The translations under genes were made by a program, and so were the position numbers. This document shows, one piece after another, positions 1 to 10,341 of a stretch of 64,000 nt of DNA (position 1 is the stretch's first letter; the number at the start of each line of letters is the position of its first letter). The stretch is from Capillidium heterosporum. Its lineage: Eukaryota > Entomophthoromycota > Entomophthoromycetes > Entomophthorales > Capillidiaceae. The stretch spans positions 930,001 to 994,000 of the forward strand of contig WBMQ01000012.1 of the NCBI GenBank assembly GCA_016630905.1, given 5' to 3'. The notes beneath the pieces were generated by a model. The model did no database searches. It worked only from the letters and a program-made list of their open reading frames with translations, and was not told the origin of the DNA.

Positions 1-223
1 GCAACCCTTTTATAATACCTGTTTTAGAGCACAAGCTGCACGTCGAATTAGTCTTGAGAAACGTGCCAGGATCTGTATCTGAAGGCTTGTTATTCTTAAA
101 GTAGCATTCATCTTTAAATATACATAGGGAGGCAACTGTCTCAACTTTGGCTTGAGTTATGGATTGACATATAAGTACAGTTGCTGATAGAGTAGCTGCT
201 AACTTTGAAATTGAGGTAAACAT
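1..223 (-). CDS. small secreted cysteine protein, paralogue 1 (partial)
   Basis: The minus-strand frame opens at an ATG at 221-223 and stays open for 74 codons to the window edge, so the C-terminus is missing. Residues 1-28 form a hydrophobic signal-like leader ending in TQA, followed by KVETVASLC and the pair C-IFKDE-C-YFK. The same arrangement occurs in the genes at 2813-3214 and 3822-4199 and in the broken copy at 841, so this is a fourth member of a local family. Function is unknown. Secretion is inferred from the leader only. The missing end could contain a break, so intactness is not established. Confidence 0.6.
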   Translation of the reverse strand, partial: MFTSISKLAATLSATVLICQSITQAKVETVASLCIFKDECYFKNNKPSDTDPGTFLKTNSTCSLCSKTGIIKGL

Positions 224-840
224 GTTGGTTAAGAGAGAAGTAAGAATGAAAAGAGTATAAAGCTATAGAAGGTGTTCAAAATTTTCTTTAGTAACCTAAT
301 ATACTTTATTATCCTAAATCAGGGTTGTACTTTATATTCATTCTAAATCTTATAGCCACATAATACAGGTTTTTCAAGTAAACTGGACGTTTATAGCAGA
401 ATTTTCAAATTGAAAGCAACTTTGCCCAATCACGTTTCTATAATTGATAGAATTGCATGGAAGTACTATTATATATGGCAAATAAGCGAAAGTAAGGATT
501 GAATGCCAAGCTTTTCTAGCTTGATTATGATAAGCCACTATTTTTCCAACATATATGTAATTTAGGTTGGGCAAAAAGGTAGATGGAAAATGCTTTTCCG
601 ATAAGGATTCAAAACTTGGAGCCTATATCCCACCTTTAATGTGTCGAGCGGAATTTTCTTAACCGATAAACATATATATATCAAACCACCTATCCTTTTA
701 CATTTAACTTTGAAAAGGCATCGTAGTTTAACATAGCTATAAGTGTAATATCCTTCTAAGTATCTTATAAGTGGTATATAAATCACTCAATCAATCCACC
801 ATCAAATACTTAACAAACCTTCAACTTAAATCTTAAAGTA
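224..840. other. intergenic region between divergent family members
   Basis: This stretch separates the minus-strand paralogue ending its start at 223 from the plus-strand broken copy at 841, a head-to-head arrangement like that at 3215-3821. Short open frames on the minus strand at 374-786 have no recognisable content. Apart from a TATA-like site near 775 nothing is visible. Confidence 0.5.
775..782 (+). promoter_or_regulatory. TATA-like box upstream of broken secreted-protein copy
   Basis: The sequence TATATAAA lies about 60 bases before the ATG at 841. A similar box precedes the intact relative at 3822, which supports a shared promoter layout. AT-richness makes chance occurrence possible. 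Confidence 0.35.
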
Positions 841-1230
841 ATGCTGTCTTTACTAAAAGTACTACTAGTCCCACTTCTCACTTTACTTTTCTTAGTGGAA
901 GTCAAGTCAAAGAAAGTAAGTACGACCTGCCTCTTCAAATATACCTGTCACTACAAAGGAAATGTACCCTAATATAGTCGATTAACCCTATCCAACTTTA
1001 ACAATGCTTTATAATTTAACGGAATTAGACCTAGCATCGTTATATACTATACTATAATCACCTTATTGTAATGTAGCCCTCAAGGCTTTACAAACTTCAT
1101 TGATAATGGTATAGATTTCGATGTCATTGAGACGAAGGGTTGGTCCTTTGATAATGCTAAGAAGGGAATCGTCTGTCAAAGATTCAAGTTTGATACGAGA
1201 ATCTTTGATACTGAAGGTTGGCTTGGATAG
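841..1230 (+). pseudogene. broken copy of small secreted cysteine protein
   Basis: The frame starts at ATG 841 with a hydrophobic leader and the family pattern C-LFKYT-C-HYKG, then hits TAA at codon 44 (970). The middle is degraded, but the last 145 bases again encode recognisable family sequence, including GFTNFIDNG, GWSFDNAKKGIVC and FKFDT, ending near 1230. That tail is closest to the intact gene at 3822-4199, which has GWSFDNAKKGIVC as well. The lost parts are rich in TA and TAA, as expected for a copy drifting toward AT. Confidence 0.75.
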
Positions 1231-2812
1231 GTAGCTATTGACTAACAATACATCTGTACATTGAATTTACATTTTGTAGAGTATATTTCAAAAGTTGGAT
1301 ATATTATATTTAAAAAATGCAGTAAGTAGATTATCCTTCTATATAGGAAATTCAATTTTAAAATATATTAGCTTTAATCGACAAAAATTATAAAGTATAG
1401 GACCTGTAGTTAGAATTAGGTGTTTTTATCCAATATTTGATTGCTCTCTGTCACTTTTTCTAAACTTCAGACTATGAGTAGTCATCAAATCAATCTCAGC
1501 TAGCACCTGAAACTCCATGATGAGGTAAGCAAAATATTGAAATAAAATGCCTATATGTACATAATGGTCCATTACCATCATGTGTTAGAAATAGTAGTAG
1601 TATATGTGGATGTAAACTCGAAATATACGCCTATTTAGCATCTTTATGAGACTGAAAAGATTTTTGAGAAAGGGGATGTCTAGTTGATGTTAGACTATGT
1701 GAGCCATAGGGGGTATTATTACCTGGATTGATAGGGAACATTAGTTTGCTATCGATTTGTTTTGGATCTACAGTATCTATCTATCGACGTATTGGTTGGC
1801 TGGTAAATGGTGATGCTCGTTTTGATTTTCGTCCTTTCAGGTGAAGCTAAAACTGTAAAGTCGGTTAGGACTTTTTAAGTTATAGTCAAGTTTGCCCTGA
1901 ATCGATTGACATAGTAGGGCAAGTTGCCTCTACAGAACTCAGCCAAGGCTCGGTATAGTAAGTTGAACTGATTGAAGTTGATGAATTGTAGTTAGTATAT
2001 GTGAGGCTAAAGAACAAATTACTGTTGGTTGCCAATAATTTGTTGATATTTTCGCCTTTAGGTAGTTAGACCATAGGTTTCAGGTAGATAGGACCTAATA
2101 TCACTTTGACAAAAGCTTTCAATTGATCTCACTTACTGGATCGGTTAGTTGATTTATAATAGGAGTCAGTTGATGGTATACTATAAATTTGAAAATTTGA
2201 GTTTTCACAATATATTACTTTGAAGTATCAGAATTACAAATCGAACCACTGGTGGTGTCGTAATCCTTCAACATAACCGTGTCGCTAAACTTTTACTTTG
2301 AGTTGATGTTTGAAACTCTTGGATCTAATTGAGTTTTGACTTGCTGGTATTGAAAGGTTTATATCACTTGATAAGTACAAGCACTTGAACATAAATAGTA
2401 AAGAAATCTTGGCAATATATAATAGCTCGAGTACAAAGGATTGGGCTATTCGTTGAATTTTGTATAAATAAGCTATAAAGCTATAGCATGCTTGGAAATC
2501 TTCTGAAAGGCAAAGGATTATTTATTAAAATTGAATTTCATCGATATACAGTATACTTTTGTAATTCCCAACAGTTTACACTATGTTTTCCATAGCAAGG
2601 AATAGAAGCAAAAGAAATCGCTACAAAGAGGTCAAAAGTTTGATTTAAGATGGAAGCCTACAAACTAAAGCTTACCAAAGTATAGTTTAATGGAGTTTGA
2701 ACAGAAGCCTAATGAAGTAAGCTTATATCTAGGTCAACATAGCTAAAGTAAATAGAAACCCAAATACTTACATGAATAGAACTGAAATAAACTACTGAAA
2801 ATTTAATCAAAG
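1231..2812. other. decayed sequence, no intact gene
   Basis: No long frame survives. Short coding-like patches on the plus strand around 1630-1850 are interrupted by stops and frame changes, suggesting an old, unidentified gene remnant. I could not assign a family. No repeat or RNA gene is apparent. Confidence 0.4.
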
Positions 2813-3214
2813 TTAAAGCTCATCCTTCTCAAAGTCTTTAAAGTTATAAGTTAATCTCTTGCAGGCAATACCATTATTAACTTCAGCTCCAGTCCAACTT
2901 TGGCTTTGGATGATATCATACTCCTCCGGATCCAAGTCCAGTAGTAAGGTATAGCCATTTGGACCACATTCCAGCATATCGAGGGTGTATTCTATCCTCA
3001 TATTATCCGACCATCTTTTCGTACTAAAGCTAGTTCCGTTGATATTGTAAAATAACTTCTCGTTGGTACTACCGGGCTGATTGTTCTTGAAGTAGCAGCT
3101 ATCTTTAAACAGGCATAGCGATGCTACTGTCTGGACTTTGGCTTGGATGGTAAATTGTTGAGTGAATATACTTGTTAGTAGGAGAGTGAGTAGCTTCGAG
3201 TAAAGAGAATTCAT
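2813..3214 (-). CDS. small secreted cysteine protein, paralogue 3
   Basis: This intact frame encodes 133 residues from the ATG at 3212-3214; an upstream in-frame ATG at 3250 would add 12 non-hydrophobic residues ahead of the leader, so the inner start is preferred. Residues 1-25 are a signal-like hydrophobic segment ending QA. Mature features are C-LFKDS-C-YFK, then LECGPNGYTLLLD and GIACKRL, giving four cysteines that could form two disulphides. It is divergently arranged with the paralogue at 3822, sharing a 607-bp upstream region. The function is unknown; a secreted effector or wall-associated role is an inference from size, leader and cysteines. Confidence 0.7.
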   Translation of the reverse strand: MNSLYSKLLTLLLTSIFTQQFTIQAKVQTVASLCLFKDSCYFKNNQPGSTNEKLFYNINGTSFSTKRWSDNMRIEYTLDMLECGPNGYTLLLDLDPEEYDIIQSQSWTGAEVNNGIACKRLTYNFKDFEKDEL

Positions 3215-3747
3215 TATTTGCCTTTGGTTGTTGAAAGTAGAGATGAACAAAATTCAAGGCTCTTAAAAAGTGAAATAATGGTTAACTACGGAGAGTATCT
3301 TGTTAACCTAATCCTTGAGGGGATTCTATTCCTTGGCATCAAGGCCATGATTTAATTATACATACTTAAAATACTTGTTTTAGCTACCCTCATCTATAGT
3401 TTATAAAGTGTTCTTGTAAAGTTACTTTTTGCATAGCTACGCATCTACAATTTGGTCAAAGTCTTGGAAAAACTAGCTCATAAAAGGTAGTAAACGTTGC
3501 TTATAACTTAGATGCCAAGCCTTTTGGAAACATGAGACAGTAAACCCATACTAGTTCCTACAAATACTCACATCAGATTGGTTGAAGACAACAAAGTTCG
3601 AGAAAGGGTAGACAGGAAAAAGAAAATTTGCCACGATTTTGGACCATTATCCCTTGATACCTATCCAATTATTTGTACAGCCCATCATTTAACTTTAAAT
3701 TGGATTCAAAAATAAGAACAATTACTTGTCATAGTTCTAGTTAGATG

Positions 3748-3755
3748 TATAAAAA
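3748..3755 (+). promoter_or_regulatory. TATA box of secreted-protein gene at 3822
   Basis: TATAAAAA lies 74 bases before the ATG at 3822, followed by a CT- and A-rich leader. Its position matches the TATA-like site before the broken paralogue at 841. No clear counterpart was seen for the divergent gene at 3214. Confidence 0.45.
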
Positions 3756-3821
3756 GTTTGTAAATCGCCTTCATCCACTTCTCATCCAAATTTAAAACTT
3801 CATCCCAATTCAATATCCAGT

Positions 3822-4199
3822 ATGGCTGTTCTACTAAAACTATTTTTCCTTCAACTCCTCGCTCTCTTCGTCGTTGAAGCCAAATTGAAAACTTTAGGAA
3901 CGATTTGCTTCTTCAAAAGCAACTGTTACTACAAAGGGAGTTCCACCAAGTACGGTCCTTCCAGCCTCCAAAAATTCAATGCTACTCGTGACCACTATAG
4001 TTTCGGCTTCGGTTCCAGTTCCGACGACTTTACTTCCAATTTGCTAGAGTGTGGTACCAAAGGTTTTACTGTCTTGATCGACAACGGTAAGCAGTTCGAC
4101 GTTATTCAAACTGATGGCTGGAGCTTTGATAATGCTAAGAAGGGTATTGTTTGTGAACGTGTCAAGTTCGATACCAATGTCTTTGATACGGAATCTTAA
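3822..4199 (+). CDS. small secreted cysteine protein, paralogue 4
   Basis: A 125-residue intact frame. Residues 1-20 form a strongly hydrophobic signal peptide ending VEA. The mature part has C-FFKSN-C-YYKG, a Ser/Gly-rich stretch near residues 58-70, LECGTKGFTVLID, GWSFDNAKKGIVC and an acidic tail. The four cysteines line up with those of the gene at 2813-3214, while the rest is only moderately similar, so the family is diverging quickly. No known domain is recognised. A TATA box lies 74 bases upstream. No intron is needed. A secreted, possibly interaction-related function is inferred, not shown. Confidence 0.8.
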   Translation: MAVLLKLFFLQLLALFVVEAKLKTLGTICFFKSNCYYKGSSTKYGPSSLQKFNATRDHYSFGFGSSSDDFTSNLLECGTKGFTVLIDNGKQFDVIQTDGWSFDNAKKGIVCERVKFDTNVFDTES

Positions 4200-5395
4200 A
4201 TTTAGTATAGGGTTAATAAATTTATATTAAATGATTTTGTGCTTTAGTTTTAATAGTCGGCTTAGGAAAGTATTCTATAGAGTAATATAGTAGAAGTTTA
4301 ATTTTAACTTTTATTTATCGTAAAGGTTATATATCTGCTTATCTCTCCAGTATTAGATGAGAGTAATAGGCTTTTGTTTGCACTTTGTTGTAGGTTTCCT
4401 CATTATTTGGCTGGGCTTTATTTGCAATTGAACTTACTATACACTTGGAGAGTTGTATCTCTTATATGAATTTTAAATGTACATTAAATACTAGTTTGTG
4501 ACTTTATTGTTAAATACCTTTTGCTGAAAGATACCTTGTATATTTTTGAGTAAAAAGTAGCATATCGATTTAAATCTGCAAAGATCGGAATGAAATTCCA
4601 ACATTAGTTTGCAAAATTAGTAAAGCTGTGGTTGCACAAAAGTAATTGTAATTGCTAGATTGACTTTCATTCCCATCAACTTTAGTACAAGTTAAAGGCT
4701 ATGGAAGTATGTAAAGCATCAAATTCTATATTCTATGGGATCTTGGCTATAATAGTATAACCTGAACGATATTTAAACACGCTGATGAAAAGAATAGGTT
4801 TTGTAATAAGGTGCTTTAATTTACAAAGCATTAGATTTGTATAAATTTGAATAGGATAGACTTGTCTTAATATGAAGGTGATTTTTAGTTTAGCTTCACT
4901 TTACAGCCAACTGATTGAAGCTTACTTCAACTTTATCTTTCCCTATTATAAACTGGTAAGTAATCTGTTTCCTTTAGATGGGATTTAGTAGCATTTGGCA
5001 AATGAATGGGAAGCTACTTATACTTGGGAACTCATTCAAAACATTGTTTCATTTGTAGATTGAAATACTTTATAAAGCTCCTTGTCTTTATAAGTGTATA
5101 TGAATGGGTGTGAAATATTCTTGAAATAAAATGCTGATCTGTATATAAATTTATTGGCTTTAGGTTTAACGCATTGCAATTTACCCAGCTATCTTTACGG
5201 TTATTGGATCCAAAGTTGACCTTTGACAAAATTTCAACTTGGATGCAAGTGTTGCCAAAAACCTGCGAATCATCACCAACAAAAGTTTTTTGTTTTAGAG
5301 CACCAACTACTTCAAGACCTATAGCAGCATCGACAAAAGCAATAGATACATCGATAGAAACTGCTTTAAAATAATTTAATTATTTAGTTAATAGA
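4200..5395. other. intergenic region before the peptidase gene
   Basis: AT-rich sequence with no supported gene. Overlapping short frames on both strands at 5032-5374 have no recognisable family features and are probably chance. The stretch presumably contains the 3' end of the secreted-protein gene and the promoter of the peptidase gene at 5396. Confidence 0.4.
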
Positions 5396-7787
5396 ATGTA
5401 TAGAAGAGTACTCAGCGTTAGCAAATCTAAATTAAAATTTCCAATCCGATATTGCTTGATAGCAAATAGACGCAACCTAACAACAAGTTTGGACCAGCCT
5501 CTAGTTGACATCTTTGACCGTTTCAAGTTATGGGAAAACTCTTTAAACTTGACTTCAAATACTGGCCTGTTAAATCAATCCTACCTCAAGCAAGCTTCTG
5601 GTTTCAATCCTAGATCTGATCAGATAATCACCGAAGCTAATGTGCTAGTAGACAAGATTATAAATTCCAACACCGAGTTAGACAAACTGAACATAATAAA
5701 GAGGCTGGATAAACTAAGTGATCTACTGTGCTCAATAATCGATCTAGCTGAATTCTGTAGGTCGGTACACCCCGACCCAACCTACGTCGAAAATGCCAAC
5801 TTGGCCTACGTCAAATTGGTTACCTACATGAATCAATTGAACACGAACCCTGGGCTGTACCTGGTAAGGTAACTTTATTTTTACAATTCCACCTAACCCA
5901 CAACATAAAGGCCCTAAACCAAGTCCTTACCGACGTCCATTTAACTCAAAAGTTAAGCCCCATGGAGTTGGAAGTCGGCACCATCTTCCTATTAGATTTC
6001 CAAAAATCCGGCATCCACCTACCTAAAGCCAAACGAGACCAATTTGTCCAACTTAACGACGAGATCAACGAGTTGGGACAACTCTTTCTATCAGAATCAG
6101 AACCCAGCCAGACCCATTTGCAAGTGGAGAAAGTGAAATTAGCTGGATTTGATAGGTACTGGTCCAACTCTCAGCCTATTCAACTCATCCCCACCACCAA
6201 TCGTTACTCAACTACTCTGTTGCGAACCGCCCACGACCCGGATCTACGTAAGAAGATGTTTGAAGTTTCCAACACGGCCTCCACTTATCAAAACCAGATC
6301 TTGCAGGCGCTGCTGCAGCGCAGGAGTCGGTTAGCCGACCTCTTAGGTTACCAGAGCTTTGGTGATATGTTTTTGAAAGACAAGATGGCCCAATGCCCCA
6401 GCAGCGTCAATGCCTTTTTGGACGGATTGAATTCAAGTAACCGACCTGGTTTGAATGATGAACTGATGCAGCTGCAGAGTTTGAAACAAAAGGACGTGCG
6501 GGCCGACAGTCTACCGTTGCAAGCCTGGGATTTACCTTACTACTCGGCCACCCATGAAAATCTAGGAGCAGCAGTTAGTGTCGACACCGATCTGTCCAGC
6601 TATCTCTCGGTAGGTACGGTGATCCAAGGTCTGTCTGATTTATTAGAGACGCTGTTCGGTATCAAATTTAGACCCGTTGACCACGTTTCAAGATCGGAGC
6701 TATGGCACGACAGCGTACGTAAGTTGGAAGTAGTGAGTACCGAGTCTGGATATGAGGCTAAAATAGCCACCATTTATCTGGATCTCTTCAACAGGAAAGG
6801 TAAGCCAAGTACTGCCGCCCACTACACGGTCCAGTGCTCACGACGTACCGACTGGGATATTGACTACCCCCAGCCCAGTGGTACTGAAATTAAGATGCAG
6901 CTGCCCGTCGTCGTACTGACCTGCAACTTTCAGAATCCATCCCCGACGGCACCGACTTTACTGCAGTTGAGTGAAGTTGAGACTTTGTTCCATGAGATGG
7001 GGCACGCCATCCACTCGGTCCTAGCTCGGACCGAATTCCACAATGTTGCTGGTAATTATTCAACCTTCTATTTTTTGAACTTACTACTTTTATTATAATA
7101 GGTACGCGGTGCAAGATTGACTTTGTCGAATTACCCTCCATATTATTTGAGACTATGGTCACCAACCCTTTGATCCTAGGTAAATTGGCCAAGCATTACA
7201 AGACCGGCGCCCCAATCGATCCCAAATTGGTATTGCACCACCTCAACCGACCCAATTTGATGAGCTTAGAACGTCAGCATCAGATCTTTTTGTCGGCCGT
7301 CGATCAGAAATTGCATACGATTTCGATGGCGGAATTACACAATTTGGAGTTCGCTTCGGGATTGTTAGGAGATCTAAGTCAAAGGTATGCTAGTAGCCCC
7401 CACGTTCCCGGCACCAACTTTCTGTTCAAGTTTGGCCATCTCTTCACCTACTCGGCTAGTTATTATACCTACTTATTAGGAAGAGCACTTTCCGGTAAGA
7501 TCTTCCAAGCTATGGTAACAGACCCTAATTCCAACTTTACTTCTGCATCACTTCAAAATGACTTTAATTTGCAAGACAAGCTGCAAGTTTCGGGTAGAGT
7601 TTTAGATAAGGAATTGTTGAGTTGGGGTGGCGGTAAGGACCCCTGGGCTTTAGTTTTGAAGACGTTGAACGAATTGGGGGTTCAAAGTCAGGAGGTCAAG
7701 GTGTTGGAGAACCTCGTCGCTAAGGAGGATATGGTAGTTGCTATGCGGCAAGTAGGCGAGTGGGGCTTGCAGGCTAGGAGGCAGTAA
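5396..7787 (+). CDS. OCT1: mitochondrial intermediate (octapeptidyl) peptidase, M3 family
   Basis: Three exons, 5396-5863, 5911-7051 and 7102-7787, join in frame to 764 residues, close to the usual length of Oct1. Introns are 47 and 50 nt with GTAAGG and GTAATT donors, a CTAAC branch site in the first, and AG acceptors. The N-terminus is basic and Ser/Arg-rich, fitting a mitochondrial presequence. The zinc site HEMGH is at residues 517-521, and the third ligand Glu is in FVELPS at about residue 546, 25 residues after the second His as expected for M3 metallopeptidases. The enzyme removes an octapeptide from a subset of imported matrix proteins after the main processing protease. The second intron splits the conserved NVAG-TRC segment. 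The gene appears intact. Confidence 0.92.
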
Positions 7788-8080
7788 AATAAGTTTAACT
7801 TTTTTGAGGTAGGATGAATTTGGATTGGAAGACCTTTGATATAAAGGGCTAAATAAGATTGTTGTAAAAGAGCCCTCATTTTTAATTTATAGTTTTGTTT
7901 TGAAGGAATACGATGTTTAATTTAGATATAACCATTGTAAAAATAAATGGAGTTGTTTTAGAAATTCAATTGCATCATAATATTTGAATCTAACATGTTG
8001 TAATTAGACGCCAATTTTTGGAATATAAAAATGGGACAGTGTAAAGAGAAAACGAAGTGTTCTAGAATTAAATCATAGTC

Positions 8081-8141
8081 TGCAATGCAGGTTGAAATTG
8101 GAGAATGAGATCATAAATTTTGGGAAAAAATAGTTCCCATT
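8081..8141 (+). repeat. left terminal inverted repeat
   Basis: This 61-bp block matches the reverse complement of 10281-10341, with all mismatches in the outer-middle part (about 8091-8104) and at 8121-8122. The inner 36 bases are nearly perfect. Confidence 0.8.
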
Positions 8142-8238
8142 TCAAATATAAGGGCTTGCTAGAGCAAAATACTTTAAATTTTGAAATTTTATAAAGCTGC
8201 GATAAAGGAAAGCTCATCCAACATATATAATTTCAACA

Positions 8239-9600
8239 ATGGATGTCAACAACAACGAACCTTCAAGTCCAAATAACAGCAACACTAAGTTGATGTACGG
8301 AAAGGATAGTGAGGTCCTTCCTGAAGGGTGTTTGGATTTAAACTTTAATAGAGATGAGCTCAACTTGAAGTTACTTGACTATAAAACCAAACTCAATGAA
8401 AACGATGCCGAAATGGAGAAGCTTCAACAGGATAGTATCGATATTCAGAAGAAGAAGGAAGCTATCGAAAATACGTTGAGTGGTATAAATCGCTATTACA
8501 AAAATCCTAAGTTCGCCAATAACTTTATGTGTGGGAGCGAGGAGGGAGATGGTGTCAAGCATCATTTGGATGATGTTAGTTCAGGACTATCATTCAAAAA
8601 AGTTCAAGATCAATGACCTTCGAGCTAAATACAACAATATTGCCTCATCAACTATATTCAGAATAGTAGATTGAGCCGGAAAGCTACAGCAAGGCGAGGT
8701 TTTTGAAGATAATAGAGGTCGAAATAGGGTGTTAACCGACGAAGACATTGGATACTGCTTGTATATATTGGAGATGAAGTCTACTACAAAACTCAAAACT
8801 TTGAAGAATATTTTAAGCAAGGTAGCAAATGTTGATGTTTGTGAAAAGACATTATCAAATAGCTTGAAAAGTGCTAAATACACTTGGAAAGTTACAACCA
8901 AAATTCCAGTGCATTGGAATAAACCAAGTACAGTAATAAAGAGGTACCTCTACCATATTATAACTTCTTAACACTTATATTAGAAAAAATCACATTTCGG
9001 CTTTAAATAATTTTCAAGGTAGGAAGAAGTTTTATATGGATGAGTCGAGCTTCAATATGGATCTAACATGTAACCATGGTTGGGCACCAGCAGGCAATAA
9101 AGCTTCGGCACTTAAACAACAAAAGGTTAAAGCAATAAATGTAATAGCTGGAATATCTCAGTCAGGTGAATATGTAACAAAGTATATCAACGAAAGTGGT
9201 ACCGGCGTAGAATCCAATACATATGTCCAAATTTACGAATTTTTCATGGAGAATATCAGCTTTTTATAGGTGGATTGATTATTCTCGACAATGCCTCAAT
9301 ACATATAAGAGCATTCAAAGAAGGTGACTTACTCCGAGCATTTAAAAAAAGGATATCAAATACCTTTTCTTACCCCCATTTTCTCCATTTTTGAATCCCG
9401 TTGAACATTTATTCAATTCAGTGAAGGGCTATGTCGCTGATGCTCCATTTAGAACTAGGCCTGAGTTCAATTTAGCCATCCACGAAGGGCTTCGTGAACA
9501 TGTAACTAGCAATAACGTTACTAACTGGATCCTTAAAACAGAGTCTTATCAACAAGCCTGCCTTGATAAGCAAGCTATAACCGGCAACATTCTATCTTAA
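8239..9600 (+). pseudogene. broken DDE transposase (Tc1/IS630 superfamily type)
   Basis: The first frame, 8239-8616, gives a polar N-terminus and a coiled-coil-like segment. After a frame change in an A-run near 8598 there is a DNA-binding-like part (KINDLRAKYNN, STIFRIV) with an in-frame stop, and then VLTDEDIGYCL up to about 8950. An AT-rich interval with a possible intron precedes MDESSFNMD at 9036, which holds the first catalytic Asp. GGLIILDNASIHI supplies the second Asp near 9280, and after another A-run frameshift near 9350 FLPPFSPFLNPVEHLF supplies the Glu. The motif order and spacing are those of Tc1/mariner-type transposases. At least two frame changes and one stop make it inactive, barring sequencing errors. 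Confidence 0.75.
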
Positions 9601-10280
9601 ATTTATTACATCTATTTTCGTATTCAAATTGAAGTTTGTACTCCACTTTTAAATTTCAACTAAACATAGTCTAATCCATTACCGACTATTATTTCAAGTA
9701 ATACTTTATAAGCTTTACCAACACGATAGAACTAAAGTGGTTCTTAACCTACACCAACTAATTCAAACTATTTACAATCTCAAAACTTTGGCCTCTAACC
9801 CAACATTATCTTCAACCCAATTCTCCAAACCTTATCCTAAACTTCACTTAAGTAGGCACATTCAACAAGTCTAAAGTTGAGTAGCGAACTAAATAAAGCC
9901 CATTTACTTTGAATATCACTTTTCACTTACTATTCCAACTACAATAAATGCTTTGACAACTACTTTACAATAGCTTCTATTTTAAAAGAACTTGAAGTTC
10001 TTAACTTATAGCGTCACTATCCCAAATAGTGAATTTGAGTGCCATGTTGCTACAAGAGTTCGAAGACGATTTATATTGAATTGATATAAATGCCATCGTT
10101 TGGAATTAAAATATGCTTTTATTTAGAAAAAATTATACTCAGATATAAAGTATATATAAACAAAGGTGGTGCAAGCCAACTGTTCTGAATTAAGTGAGCA
10201 AAATTCACAATATTTTATAAGAAAAACATAGTAATTTAGTATTAGTGATGAATTTCATATAGAACAATATGGCTCTAAAG

Positions 10281-10341
10281 AATGGGAACTATTTTTTCCA
10301 CAAATTTATGATCTCATTTTGAAAACTCAGGCTGCATTGCA
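10281..10341 (-). repeat. right terminal inverted repeat
   Basis: Reverse complement of the left end at 8081-8141, with 61 aligned bases and no gaps. It closes the element downstream of the transposase remnants. Confidence 0.8.

Larger units (their letters stand above)
8081..10341 (+). mobile_element. decayed Tc1/mariner-like DNA transposon
   Basis: A 2.26-kb segment bounded by 61-bp imperfect inverted repeats (8081-8141 and 10281-10341) that share the outer TGCAATGCAG and the inner block ending GGAAAAAATAGTTCCCATT. Between them lie remnants of a plus-strand transposase with a helix-turn-helix region and a DDE catalytic domain, followed by about 680 bp of non-coding AT-rich sequence. No clear TA target-site duplication is visible at the outer edges, so the exact ends are approximate. 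The frame breaks indicate that this copy cannot make its own transposase. Confidence 0.75.

Noticed and set aside
5032-5374. Overlapping open frames on both strands before the peptidase gene
   Set aside because: They mirror each other, have no motif or splice context, and end just before the real start at 5396.
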